Shown: positions 46,967-54,841 of the stretch, in pieces | Numbering within the stretch: the first letter of the stretch is position 1 | Layout: each line of letters begins with the position of its first letter | Position numbers and translations under genes: made by a program | Notes under the pieces: generated by a model | The model's input: only the letters and a program-made list of their open reading frames with translations | The model's database searches: none | What the model was told of the DNA's origin: nothing | NCBI RefSeq assembly: GCF_004362515.1 | Contig: NZ_SNXU01000001.1 | Span: forward strand, 496,001-560,000 | Reading direction: 5' to 3' | Length of the DNA: 64,000 nucleotides | From: Actinokineospora alba | GTDB taxonomy: Bacteria; Actinomycetota; Actinomycetes; Mycobacteriales; Pseudonocardiaceae

Positions 46967-47669
46967 GGACGGTGAGCCGGGCGGCGACACCGTCGATGAT
47001 GCGGGCGATGGCGAAGGTGAAGAACTCGTCGTAGTACGCCTCGACGCCGCCCGGCCGCTGGGTCATCTCGTAGACGAACCGGCCGGTCGCGGCGAGCCCC
47101 GGCAGGTCCTCGCGGTCGCGGTAGGAGCTGAAGACCGCCGCGGCCTCGGCGCGCAGCCGGGGGCTGTGCTCGCGGTCGTCCTCCAGGGCCACGAACTGGC
47201 AGGCCTGGGTGAGCAGCACGTTGCACACGAGGACGCTCTCCTCGCCGAACCCGGCCGCGTCGAGCACCCGGACGCCGCGGTCGATGACACGCCGCGCCGA
47301 GGCGACGATCGGGCCGTACAGCGCCAGTCGCCTGGCCACTCCCGGCGCGGCCCGCAGCACGGGCCGCATGCCCAGGAGCAGTTCCTCGAACCAGGTGCGC
47401 CACTCCCGCGGCTCGGGGACCGCGAACTCGGCGACGACCCGCTCGATCACCCCGGCGACCACCGCCTCGCGGTCGCCGACGTGGTGGTAGACGACGGCCG
47501 GGTAGGCGCTGACGGCGCCCGCGAGCTGGCGCAGCGTCCAGTTCTCCAGGCCCTGCTCCCTGGTCAGTGCCAGCGCCTCGTCGACGATCCGCTCCGCGGT
47601 GACCGCGGGCAGCCCCGCGGCGTCCCGTGATCTGGGCCGGGATTTGTCCACGGATGCGTAAGTCGGCAT
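46947..47669 (-). CDS. TetR-family transcriptional regulator
   Basis: The 240-residue protein has an N-terminal TetR helix-turn-helix (ITAERIVDEALALTREQG, then WTLRQLAGAVSAYPAVVYHHVGDREAV). The C-terminal ligand domain is helical and includes a TetR_C-like VYEMTQRPGGVEAYYDEFF stretch. TetR proteins repress nearby genes and release DNA on ligand binding. The nearest candidate targets are the gene itself and the divergent small antitoxin-like gene at 47763, but no operator was identified. ATG 47669 is the first credible start; a 17-residue basic leader precedes the helix-turn-helix. Confidence 0.88.
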   Translation of the reverse strand: MPTYASVDKSRPRSRDAAGLPAVTAERIVDEALALTREQGLENWTLRQLAGAVSAYPAVVYHHVGDREAVVAGVIERVVAEFAVPEPREWRTWFEELLLGMRPVLRAAPGVARRLALYGPIVASARRVIDRGVRVLDAAGFGEESVLVCNVLLTQACQFVALEDDREHSPRLRAEAAAVFSSYRDREDLPGLAATGRFVYEMTQRPGGVEAYYDEFFTFAIARIIDGVAARLTVLSGTGR

Positions 47670-47762
47670 ACATCGAACACTATCGGTGCTGGAACAGGCG
47701 CATGGAGCGGAACCTTCTTGGGTACTTGCAACGTTGAACGGCCGAGCCGAAAAGGAGTACCG

Positions 47763-47978
47763 ATGCCGAAGCTACGCAAGCTCGCCGCCCTCGCCGGGGC
47801 GGCGGCGGCCGCGAGGAAGTACGCGAACAAGCACCCGGAGAAGGTCGACCGGGCGGCGACCAAGGCAGGCCGGATGATCGACCAGCGCACCAAGGGCAAG
47901 TACCACACGCAGATCGATGGTGCGCTGCGCAAGCTGCGCGCCAAGCTGCCCGCGCACCCGACGACGCCGGCGGCCTGA
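47763..47978 (+). CDS. MT0933/Rv0909-like antitoxin-family small protein
   Basis: The 71-residue protein begins MPKLRKLAALAGAAAAARKY. It contains KHPEKVDRAATKAGRMIDQRTKGKY, closely fitting the MT0933 (Rv0909) antitoxin signature with its KVD...D-x-K-T-x-GKY core. Those are partners of Rv0910-type SRPBCC toxins in mycobacteria. No toxin gene sits beside it here. AAAGGAG at 47751-47757 precedes the ATG. Basic composition fits a nucleic-acid- or toxin-binding role. The family is a motif-level call on a short protein. Confidence 0.7.
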   Translation: MPKLRKLAALAGAAAAARKYANKHPEKVDRAATKAGRMIDQRTKGKYHTQIDGALRKLRAKLPAHPTTPAA

Positions 47979-47982
47979 CCGG

Positions 47983-48028
47983 CTGACCACGGACTTCCCT
48001 CGTGCCGCCGGGGGGAGTCTGTGGTCAG
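47983..48028. terminator. Bidirectional terminator between the antitoxin-like and ABC-F genes
   Basis: CTGACCAC at 47983-47990 pairs with GTGGTCAG at 48021-48028. The stem continues (GGACTTCCCT against GGGGGAGTCT, with G-U pairs). The plus strand then has TCTTTTTC. The ABC-F stop codon lies inside the right arm. Confidence 0.75.
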
Positions 48029-49665
48029 TCTTTTTCTGAGACGGACCCCTCGTCCACCACGAACCGACGATTGACCGCGACCGCGTCGAGCATGCGGCGG
48101 TCGTGGGTGACCAGCAACAATGTGCCCGGGTAGTCCGCCATGGCCGACTCGAGCTGCTCGATGGCAGGCAGGTCCAGGTGGTTCGTCGGCTCGTCGAGCA
48201 CCAGCAGGTTGACGCCGCGGGCCTGCAGCAGCGCCAGCGCGGCGCGGGTGCGTTCACCCGGTGAGAGAGTCGCGGCGCGGCGCAGGACGTGGTGGGCCTT
48301 GAGCCCGAACTTCGCCAGCAGGGTCCGCACGTCGGCGGTCGGCCAGTCCGGGATCTCGCGGCTGAACGCGTCGAAGAGCTGCTCGTCGCCGAGGAACAGG
48401 CCGCGGGCCTGGTCGACCTCGCCGACCGAGACGCCAGGCCCGAGGTACGTCTCACCCGAGGTGAGTTCGGTCCGGCCGAGCAGGGCCGCCAGCAGGGTCG
48501 ACTTCCCGGCGCCATTGGCCCCGGTGATCGCGACCCGGTCGGCCCAGCCGATTTCGAGCGACACCGGCCCGAGCGTGAAGTCGCCGCGCTGGACGACGGC
48601 GTCGCGCAGGGCGGCGACGACCGCGCCGGTGCGCGGGGCGGCGGCGATCTCCATCCGCAGCTCCCACTCCTTGCGCGGCTCCTCGACCACATCGAGACGC
48701 TCGATCATGCGCTGGGTCTGGCGGGCCTTGGCGGCCTGCTTCTCCGAGGACTCCGAGCGCAGCTTGCGGCCGATCTTGTCGTTGTCGCTCGCCTTGCGGC
48801 GGGCGTTGCGGGTGCCCTTGTCCATCCAGCCGCGCTGCATGCGGGCCCGGTCCTCCAGCGAGGACTTGGTGGAGGCGAACTCCTCGTACTCCTCACGGGC
48901 GTGCCTGCGCGCGACCTCGCGTTCCTCGAGGTAGGCCGCGTAGCCGCCGCCGTACTCGCGGATCTGCTGCTGGGCGAGGTCGAGTTCGAGGACACCGGTG
49001 ACCGTGCGGGTGAGGAACTCGCGGTCGTGGCTGACCACGACGGTGCCCGCGCGCAGCCCCGAGACGAAGTCCTCCAGCCGGGCCAGGCCGTCGAGGTCGA
49101 GGTCGTTGGTGGGCTCGTCGAGCAGGAAGATGTCGTAGCGGCTCAACAGCAGGGAGGCCATCCCGGCCCGCGCGGCCTGCCCACCGGAGAGCGACACCAT
49201 CTCCTGGTCGAGGCGCACCCCGAGCCCGAGATCGGCCACCGCCGCCTCGGCCCGCTCGTCGAGGTCGGCCCCGCCGAGCGCCAGCCAGCGCTCCAAGGCG
49301 TGGGAGTACTCGTCCTCGGCACCCGCGGTGCCCGCGCCGAGCGCCTCGGCGGCGGCGTCCATGGCCTCCTGCGCGTCGGCGACCCCGGTGCGCCGGGCGA
49401 GGAACGCGCGCACCGACTCGCCGGGGCGACGGTCGGGCTCCTGCGGCAGGTAGCCCACGATGGCACTCGACGGGCTGAGCCGGACCTCGCCCTGCTCGGC
49501 GGGCAGCAGCCCGGCCAGCGTGCGCAGCAGGGTGGACTTGCCCGCGCCGTTGACGCCGACCAGGCCGATCACGTCACCGGGGGCGACGACCAGGTCGAGC
49601 CCGGAGAACAGGGCACGGTCGCCGTGCCCCGCGGCCAGGGCCTTGGCCACCAGGGTCGCGCTCAT
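48025..49665 (-). CDS. ABC-F family ATPase (ribosome-associated/antibiotic-resistance type)
   Basis: The 546-residue protein has two ATPase domains and no membrane helices. Walker A loops are GVNGAGKST and GANGAGKST, signature blocks LSGGQAARAGMA and LSPGERTRAALAL, and Walker B segments FLLDEPTNDLDLDG and LVLDEPTNHLDLPA. A charged linker with many Arg and Lys (EEYEEFASTKSSLEDRARMQ) separates the domains, as in EttA/Vga/TlrC-like proteins. ABC-F proteins act on the ribosome or protect it from antibiotics. Which is not clear. ATG 49665 is favoured because GGAG lies nine bases upstream; GTG 49671 is an alternative. Confidence 0.92.
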   Translation of the reverse strand: MSATLVAKALAAGHGDRALFSGLDLVVAPGDVIGLVGVNGAGKSTLLRTLAGLLPAEQGEVRLSPSSAIVGYLPQEPDRRPGESVRAFLARRTGVADAQEAMDAAAEALGAGTAGAEDEYSHALERWLALGGADLDERAEAAVADLGLGVRLDQEMVSLSGGQAARAGMASLLLSRYDIFLLDEPTNDLDLDGLARLEDFVSGLRAGTVVVSHDREFLTRTVTGVLELDLAQQQIREYGGGYAAYLEEREVARRHAREEYEEFASTKSSLEDRARMQRGWMDKGTRNARRKASDNDKIGRKLRSESSEKQAAKARQTQRMIERLDVVEEPRKEWELRMEIAAAPRTGAVVAALRDAVVQRGDFTLGPVSLEIGWADRVAITGANGAGKSTLLAALLGRTELTSGETYLGPGVSVGEVDQARGLFLGDEQLFDAFSREIPDWPTADVRTLLAKFGLKAHHVLRRAATLSPGERTRAALALLQARGVNLLVLDEPTNHLDLPAIEQLESAMADYPGTLLLVTHDRRMLDAVAVNRRFVVDEGSVSEKD

Positions 49666-49697
49666 CGACACACACTCCGTTTCGTGGCCCGCCGGTT

Positions 49698-49928
49698 CTA
49701 GCGCGGCACGACGTCAATGATGTCCGACTCGTTAATCCATTCGGGGACGGCCCTCTCATCACCCGGCCGGGGCATGATCGGGAACCGGTAGAGGTCGAGG
49801 TACGGATGCTGCTGCGCGGGCCCGGCGACGACCCCGATCCCGATGAACCGGGCCTTCCCCGCGTCGAAGTCCCACTGCGCGAAGGTGACGGTCCGGCCGC
49901 GTTCGGGCCAGTCCTGCCTGACGTCCAT
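49698..49928 (-). CDS. Small hypothetical protein
   Basis: The 76-residue product (MDVRQDWPERGRTVTFAQWD...) has a balanced composition and a coherent beta-rich pattern (RFIGIGVVAG, PYLDLYRFPI). No family is recognised. It lies directly upstream of the ABC-F gene on the same strand with a GGGGAAAC context before the ATG. It may be a small enzyme subunit or unknown cytosolic protein. Confidence 0.5.
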   Translation of the reverse strand: MDVRQDWPERGRTVTFAQWDFDAGKARFIGIGVVAGPAQQHPYLDLYRFPIMPRPGDERAVPEWINESDIIDVVPR

Positions 49929-50015
49929 GTTTCCCCGAACTTAGTTGGATCAGCGCGCTTCATGATCACACAGGAATCACTCGAATGTCGTAACACTCTT
50001 GGGTGGATCCCGTGG

Positions 50016-50363
50016 TCACCCTTCGCGAGCGAGATAGGCCGCGGCCACGCCTTTGGGCACGACCATGCACCAGGCTTCGATGACGAGTTCGCGCATGCGT
50101 TCGTGGGTCAGCTTCGACAGGTGGGCGCGGACCCAGTTGAAGCGCTCGTCCGACGGGATCGGCATGAAGTAGACGTCCGGCTCGGCCTCGATGAGCGCGG
50201 CTCGCTCGGCTTTCGGGTAGGCGAAGCCGAGTTCGGTCTCGTCGCGGGAGAAGGCCAGGTAGACCAAGCCGCGGACCCGGAACTTCACCCGGTCATGGAC
50301 CAGCGCCTCCTCGGTGCGCGGCAGCGAAAGCGCCAGCGCCCGGATCTCCCCGACAGTCACCAT
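50016..50363 (-). CDS. MmcQ/YjbR-family protein
   Basis: The 115-residue product shows the MmcQ/YjbR (double-wing DNA-binding-like fold) plan: EIRALALSLPRTEEALVHDRVKFRVRGLVYLAF at the start, LIEAEPDVYFMPIPSDERFNWVRAHL in the middle and a C-terminal helix ending EAWCMVVPKG. The molecular role of this family is not established. It is divergent from the DUF1707 protein gene by 23 bases. The start ATG at 50363 fits the family N terminus. Confidence 0.8.
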   Translation of the reverse strand: MVTVGEIRALALSLPRTEEALVHDRVKFRVRGLVYLAFSRDETELGFAYPKAERAALIEAEPDVYFMPIPSDERFNWVRAHLSKLTHERMRELVIEAWCMVVPKGVAAAYLAREG

Positions 50364-50386
50364 GCCATCACCGTAGAGTGAGCGTC

Positions 50387-50764
50387 ATGGCTCGGGACGG
50401 GAACATCCGCGTCGGCACCGCTGAGCGTGAGCGGGCGATCGACGAGCTCGGCGAGCACTTCTCCGAGGGACGCATCGACGTCGCGGAGTACGAGTTGAGG
50501 TGTGGGGCCGCCGCGGCGGCGCGTACCCAGGCTGAGCTCGCGGCACTGTTCGACGACCTTCCCGTGCGGGTGTCGGCCAAGCCGCTGACGCCCGCGCCGA
50601 AGGATCCACTGGTCGACCGGTCCGGCCCCAAAGACCGCACGATCATCACCGTCTTCGCCATCGTCGCCGCCGTGGTCACGGTCGTCGTGGTGGCCATCAC
50701 CCAGTTCTGGCTGGCGCTGATCCCCGCGCTGATCATCGGCATCGTCATCTTCATGATGTCCTAG
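50387..50764 (+). CDS. DUF1707 (SHOCT-like) membrane protein
   Basis: The 125-residue protein has the DUF1707 domain at its N terminus: IRVGTAERERAIDELGEHFSEGRIDVAEYELR, then TQAELAALFDDLP. A C-terminal hydrophobic hairpin of two transmembrane helices follows (IITVFAIVAAVVTVVVV and FWLALIPALIIGIVIFM). DUF1707 domains are common in actinobacteria, typically in small membrane proteins. ATG 50387 is chosen; a GTG at 50378 is possible. It overlaps the convergent regulator gene stop by four bases. Confidence 0.85.
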   Translation: MARDGNIRVGTAERERAIDELGEHFSEGRIDVAEYELRCGAAAAARTQAELAALFDDLPVRVSAKPLTPAPKDPLVDRSGPKDRTIITVFAIVAAVVTVVVVAITQFWLALIPALIIGIVIFMMS

Positions 50765-53148
50765 GCCCGGTTGCCCAGCAGCGCCCGCAGCTGGGCGAGC
50801 AGGTCGCTGCGGCTGGTCGCGCCGAGCCGGGAGCGCATCCGGGCCATGTGGTGCTCGACGGTCTTTCCCGAGATGAACAGCCGGTCGCCCACCTGCTTGT
50901 AGGTCAACCCGTCAAGCACCAGCCCGGCCACCTGCAGTTCCCGCTCGCTGAGCCGGGCCGCGCCCGAGCTGTCCTCGACGACCGGGGCCGCGGCGCCCGG
51001 GCCCTGCAGGACGCGGGCGCAGTCGAGGAGGCCGACCATCGCCTTGCGGTCGGCGGTGCGGATCGCCGCCTGGCCCGCGAGGCGGGCGGCGTCCCAGCCG
51101 AGGCCCGCGGCGTGCAGGCCGCGGGCGGCGGACTCGACGTGTTCGGCGTCCACCGTGCCCGCGAGGACGAGCCGCCAGCTCTGCGCGGCGTGCGCCATCG
51201 TGGTGTGGAACGGGCTCGCTGCCGCGGTGTCGGCCAGTGCCGCCGCGTGCGCCTCGGCGGCGTCGGGCCGTTCGGCGATGATCTCCGCGTGCAGGCACGA
51301 CCAGTGCAGCATGGCCGACCACAGCGGCGGGTTTCCCAAGCGGCGCAACAGGTCCCACGCCTGGTCGAGCTGCGGGACGAGCCGGTCGCGGTCGCCGAGA
51401 CGGGCCGCGGCGACGGCGAACTCGCCCAGCGGCAGCAGGGTGAACAGGTCGACGGGAGTGCGCACGAGTGTCGCGCAGGCGCGGTCCCACGACCGGCGCA
51501 GCGCCCCGAGATCGCTGCCACGGCGGGCGATGCCGAGTTCCATGCCGAGCGCGAACTGCGCGTCGCGCGGGGTCAGGTCGGTGCGGCCCGCCACGACCGC
51601 GGCCGCCGCGGGTCCGTCGCCGCGGGTCATCGCGATCCACGCGCGCAGCAGCTGATGCCGGTTGACCAGCACCTTTCCGCCGGTCTCGGCGGCGATGGCG
51701 CGGTCGAGCAGCGGTTCGGCAAGGGCGGCGGCGCCGCTGTGCGAGGCCATGATCGCGGCCACGGCGGCCGGGCTGTCGGGCAGCAGCGCCGTGCCGCCGA
51801 CCGGTTCCAGCATCTCCGCCGCACGGGCCACAGTGGACAGTGCGGTGGGCCACGACTCGTCGAGGGAGGACAGGATTCCCTGGGCCAGGGCGGTGATCGC
51901 ACCGGCGAGCAGGGTCGGCCGCTCGCCGCTGTCGGCTTGTTTGAGCGCGGTTCGCGCGTCGTCGACCCGGCCCGTACCCGCAAGGCCGATGGCCGCGAGC
52001 GCCGAACCCGACCACTGGTACAGCTCCGCACTGCGCGCGAGTTGGCCGCGGTGGGCCAGTGCGGCGGCGGCGATCCTTGCGGCGTCGGGGTTCCCGGTCG
52101 CGGAGACGACGGCGTCGGCGCGGCGCAGCGCCGAATCGATGTCACCGGACATGGCCTCGGCCTCGGCGTGGCGGACCGCGTCGACCGGATGACCCGCCTC
52201 CGCCGCGGCGGCGTAGAGGCGCACGGCGACCCCCGGGGCGGCCTGCGCGGCGGCGGCCTCGAAGACCGCGGCCACCGACGGACCGCCTGCACCCGCGCCC
52301 AGCAGCGCGAGGGCCGCGTCGCCGAGTGGGCCACCGCGGGCGAGCCGCAGGTCGGCGAGCCCGCCGAAGACCGCGTCCCGCTGGTCGGCCGGGACGAGTT
52401 CACGCAAAACCTTGGCGCCCAAGGGAAGCAGCTCACCGGTGAGATCGAGCAGGCCGGTGCCACGCACCTCGTCGAGGATGTCGGCCACCTCGGCGGGCGA
52501 GCGGGCCAGCAGCCCGGCGAGCAGGTCGACCTCGCCCATCCCGACTTCGGCGGCGACCAGCACCCGCAGCGCGTCCGGGCTGAGCCGGTCGAGTTCGAAC
52601 CGGAACTCCTCGACGGCGGCGCGGGGCACTGTCCCGGAGCCGACGTGCGGGGCGAGCCGGTGGACCAGGCCGGGCACGCCACCGGTCTGCGCGGCCACCA
52701 GGTCGATCACCGCGGGCGACGGCGCCGCGCCCGTGATCGCGCGCAGGCACTCGGCCACCCGGTCGCGGTCGAACGGGCGCAGCACGATCTGGCCGCGCAG
52801 TCGCCCGAGCAGCGCGGTCAGCCCATCGGGTCGTGGGCGCGGCCGGGCGGCGACGACCAGCCCGGTCGCGCTGTCCGCCGCGTGGGCGGCGAGCTCGGTG
52901 AAATCCTGCTCCCCCAACAGATGCGCGTCGTCGACGAGGAGCAGCGGCGCGCCGTCGGCCCCGCGCCGCCAGCGCTTGGCGCCCTCGGCGGTGGCCAGCA
53001 GGTCGAGCAGGGCGGTCTTGCCATAGCCGCCGGGGGCGATCACCGCGAGCCGGACGGGCGCGAGCCCACCGGAGACGATCGCCGCGCACAGCCGCCGGGT
53101 CGGGTCGTCGAGGACGAGTTCACTCGGGAGCGGGTAGCCGGGGATCAA
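50761..53148 (-). CDS. AAA/LuxR-family regulator of the Ini-like module
   Basis: The 795-residue protein has a P-loop IAPGGYGKTALLD (Lys44), a Walker B-like LLLVDDAHLL, a TPR-like helical middle and a C-terminal LuxR helix-turn-helix (LDGLTYKQVGDRLFISGKTVEHHMARMRSRLG). The HTH recalls envelope-stress regulators of LAL type. It lies directly after an actin-like Hsp70 gene (TTGA overlap at 53145-53148; TTG start). That gene is divergent from the IniB/IniA/IniC set, so it is a good candidate activator of the module. The start TTG follows from the overlap and is not certain, but no better codon is seen near the P-loop. Confidence 0.88.
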   Translation of the reverse strand: MIPGYPLPSELVLDDPTRRLCAAIVSGGLAPVRLAVIAPGGYGKTALLDLLATAEGAKRWRRGADGAPLLLVDDAHLLGEQDFTELAAHAADSATGLVVAARPRPRPDGLTALLGRLRGQIVLRPFDRDRVAECLRAITGAAPSPAVIDLVAAQTGGVPGLVHRLAPHVGSGTVPRAAVEEFRFELDRLSPDALRVLVAAEVGMGEVDLLAGLLARSPAEVADILDEVRGTGLLDLTGELLPLGAKVLRELVPADQRDAVFGGLADLRLARGGPLGDAALALLGAGAGGPSVAAVFEAAAAQAAPGVAVRLYAAAAEAGHPVDAVRHAEAEAMSGDIDSALRRADAVVSATGNPDAARIAAAALAHRGQLARSAELYQWSGSALAAIGLAGTGRVDDARTALKQADSGERPTLLAGAITALAQGILSSLDESWPTALSTVARAAEMLEPVGGTALLPDSPAAVAAIMASHSGAAALAEPLLDRAIAAETGGKVLVNRHQLLRAWIAMTRGDGPAAAAVVAGRTDLTPRDAQFALGMELGIARRGSDLGALRRSWDRACATLVRTPVDLFTLLPLGEFAVAAARLGDRDRLVPQLDQAWDLLRRLGNPPLWSAMLHWSCLHAEIIAERPDAAEAHAAALADTAAASPFHTTMAHAAQSWRLVLAGTVDAEHVESAARGLHAAGLGWDAARLAGQAAIRTADRKAMVGLLDCARVLQGPGAAAPVVEDSSGAARLSERELQVAGLVLDGLTYKQVGDRLFISGKTVEHHMARMRSRLGATSRSDLLAQLRALLGNRA

Positions 53149-54566
53149 CGGTCGTCCTCACCGCGCCGGGACCGCTTGGGGATGACGAAACGCTTCGCGG
53201 GCGGCTCCAACGGGATGATCTCGACCGGGGGCCGCGGCGGCGGTGGCTCGTCACGTCCGCGCTTGCGTGACACGGGCTCGGTAAGGCGCACACCCGCACG
53301 CTCCTTCACATCTGCCGCGGGTTCCACCGACTGCGCCCTGGCCGGTGGAAACCCTGGATCGCTGGCTTGTCCTGTCACCGGCCGGAAGCTCGGATGGCTC
53401 CCGTCGACGGCGAGGGGTGACGAATCACCCGCGGGCACTATCCCACCCGCGGGGCCCGTCGGTCGAAACCCGGGGTGGCTGGCGTCGGCGGTGAGGTGAC
53501 CGCCGCCCGCGAACCGCGCGGAACCCAGCCGCGGGCGGGCGGCCAGCGCGGCGCCCCGGCTCGCGGCCGACGCCGGGTCTTCCTCGACCGCGACGGGGCA
53601 GTCCAGCCGCGCGGTGGCCAGCGACGCGAGCAGCGGGACGCGGGCGGTGCCGCCCGCCAAGACCACCGCGGTGAGCTGGTCGGCGGGGACGCCCGCGGTG
53701 ACCAGGCTGAGGTCGTCGACCACCGAGGTGAGCGCGGGTCGGGCGAGTTCGTCGAAGAACGCCCTGGTCACCGTGAGGTCGCCGGGGGCGTAGGGCAGCG
53801 GGACGCGGACCTCGGCGGCGACCGAGAGCCGTTCCTTCGCCGCGACGCAGGCCTGCCGGAACTCGATCATCGCGGCCGGGTCGGCGGCGTGCTCCGGGCT
53901 GACCGCGAGCACGTGGCTGGCCAGCAGGTCGTCGAGATGGTCCCCGGCGTCGGGTTCCACCATCGGCACGTGGGTGACCAGGTCGAACGCGGCCTGGCCC
54001 CGGTAGAGGACGGCGTGCTCGCAGTGCCTGCCGCCGATGAGGGTCAGCGCGATCGCCGTGCCCGCGGGCACCGGCTCGCGCAGGTGGGCGGCCTCCGCGG
54101 CGGCGACCACGGTGGGCAGCAGCAACACCCCCGGCAGACCGGCGGCGGCGAGCGCCTCCCGCAGAAGCCCACGACGGTATGACCCCCAATCGGGTGGGTG
54201 CGTGACCGCGACCCGCTCCGGCTGGGCGCCCTCGGCCTGGGCGACGACGTCGGCGATCCAGGCCACCACGGCGGCGGCGAGGGTCTCCGCGGGGTAGAGC
54301 TCGCCGCCGAGCAGGACCGGCACGCCGTCGCCGACCCTGGCCATGAAGTCGCGGGCGACGCGGTCCGGCTCGGTCGCCGCCCGATGCTCCGCGGCCTGCC
54401 CGACCAGCACTTCACCTGCGGTGGAGATGGCGATCATGGACCGGGCCCAGCGGTTGCCACCGTCGACCGGGACCACCTCGGGAGGCCCGAACGCGCCGCC
54501 CACGCGCCGACAGACCGCCGCCGTGCCGCGGGTGCGACCGACGTCGATGCCGAGCACATAGGGCAT
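53145..54566 (-). CDS. Actin-like ATPase, Hsp70-family, with Pro-rich repeat tail
   Basis: The 473-residue protein starts YVLGIDVGRTRGTAAV, the phosphate-1 loop of Hsp70/actin ATPases. Hsp70-type blocks follow (VVAAAEAAHLREP, AVVLAGGTARVPLL, DPASAASRGAALAA). The substrate-binding domain is missing. Instead residues after about 345 form a disordered Pro-rich tail with three variants of a motif SHPGFRPTGP / SHPSFRPVTG / SDPGFPPARA. The tail could bind partner proteins. The ATG at 54566 is preceded by GGAGGAAC; the open frame extends 37 codons upstream without a site. Adjacent to IniB-like and dynamin genes, it may control their assembly. That is inferred. Confidence 0.88.
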   Translation of the reverse strand: MPYVLGIDVGRTRGTAAVCRRVGGAFGPPEVVPVDGGNRWARSMIAISTAGEVLVGQAAEHRAATEPDRVARDFMARVGDGVPVLLGGELYPAETLAAAVVAWIADVVAQAEGAQPERVAVTHPPDWGSYRRGLLREALAAAGLPGVLLLPTVVAAAEAAHLREPVPAGTAIALTLIGGRHCEHAVLYRGQAAFDLVTHVPMVEPDAGDHLDDLLASHVLAVSPEHAADPAAMIEFRQACVAAKERLSVAAEVRVPLPYAPGDLTVTRAFFDELARPALTSVVDDLSLVTAGVPADQLTAVVLAGGTARVPLLASLATARLDCPVAVEEDPASAASRGAALAARPRLGSARFAGGGHLTADASHPGFRPTGPAGGIVPAGDSSPLAVDGSHPSFRPVTGQASDPGFPPARAQSVEPAADVKERAGVRLTEPVSRKRGRDEPPPPRPPVEIIPLEPPAKRFVIPKRSRRGEDDR

Positions 54567-54841
54567 GGGCGTTCCTCCGGATGGCGGCGACTCAGGCCCC
54601 AGTTCGTACCAGGCGCGCGATCCCGCACGGCAACCCAGGGTGTTCGTTTCGTGACCCCCTAATCCCCTAACGGGCATCCCCGTATCACCCGTTCGAGTGA
54701 GCCCCCGAGACTCGGAGTGATCCCCGATGTAGGTCCCGGCCTTGATCCATAAGTTGATCGTCGACAGCCCAGGTCGATGCCCCCGGCCTCGGGCGACAGA
54801 CCTCCCCGCACGTCAGCAAGTCCCCCGAAATGGAGAAGTCG
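54567..54841. promoter_or_regulatory. Divergent regulatory region of the Ini-like module
   Basis: This 275-base gap contains the promoters of the Hsp70 gene (minus) and the iniB-like gene (plus). It has recurring GATCCCCG/CATCCCCG words (near 54665 and 54720), possibly operators. No firm -35/-10 pair could be assigned. GGAG at 54832-54835, six bases before TTG 54842, is the ribosome-binding site that decides the iniB-like start. Confidence 0.4.
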
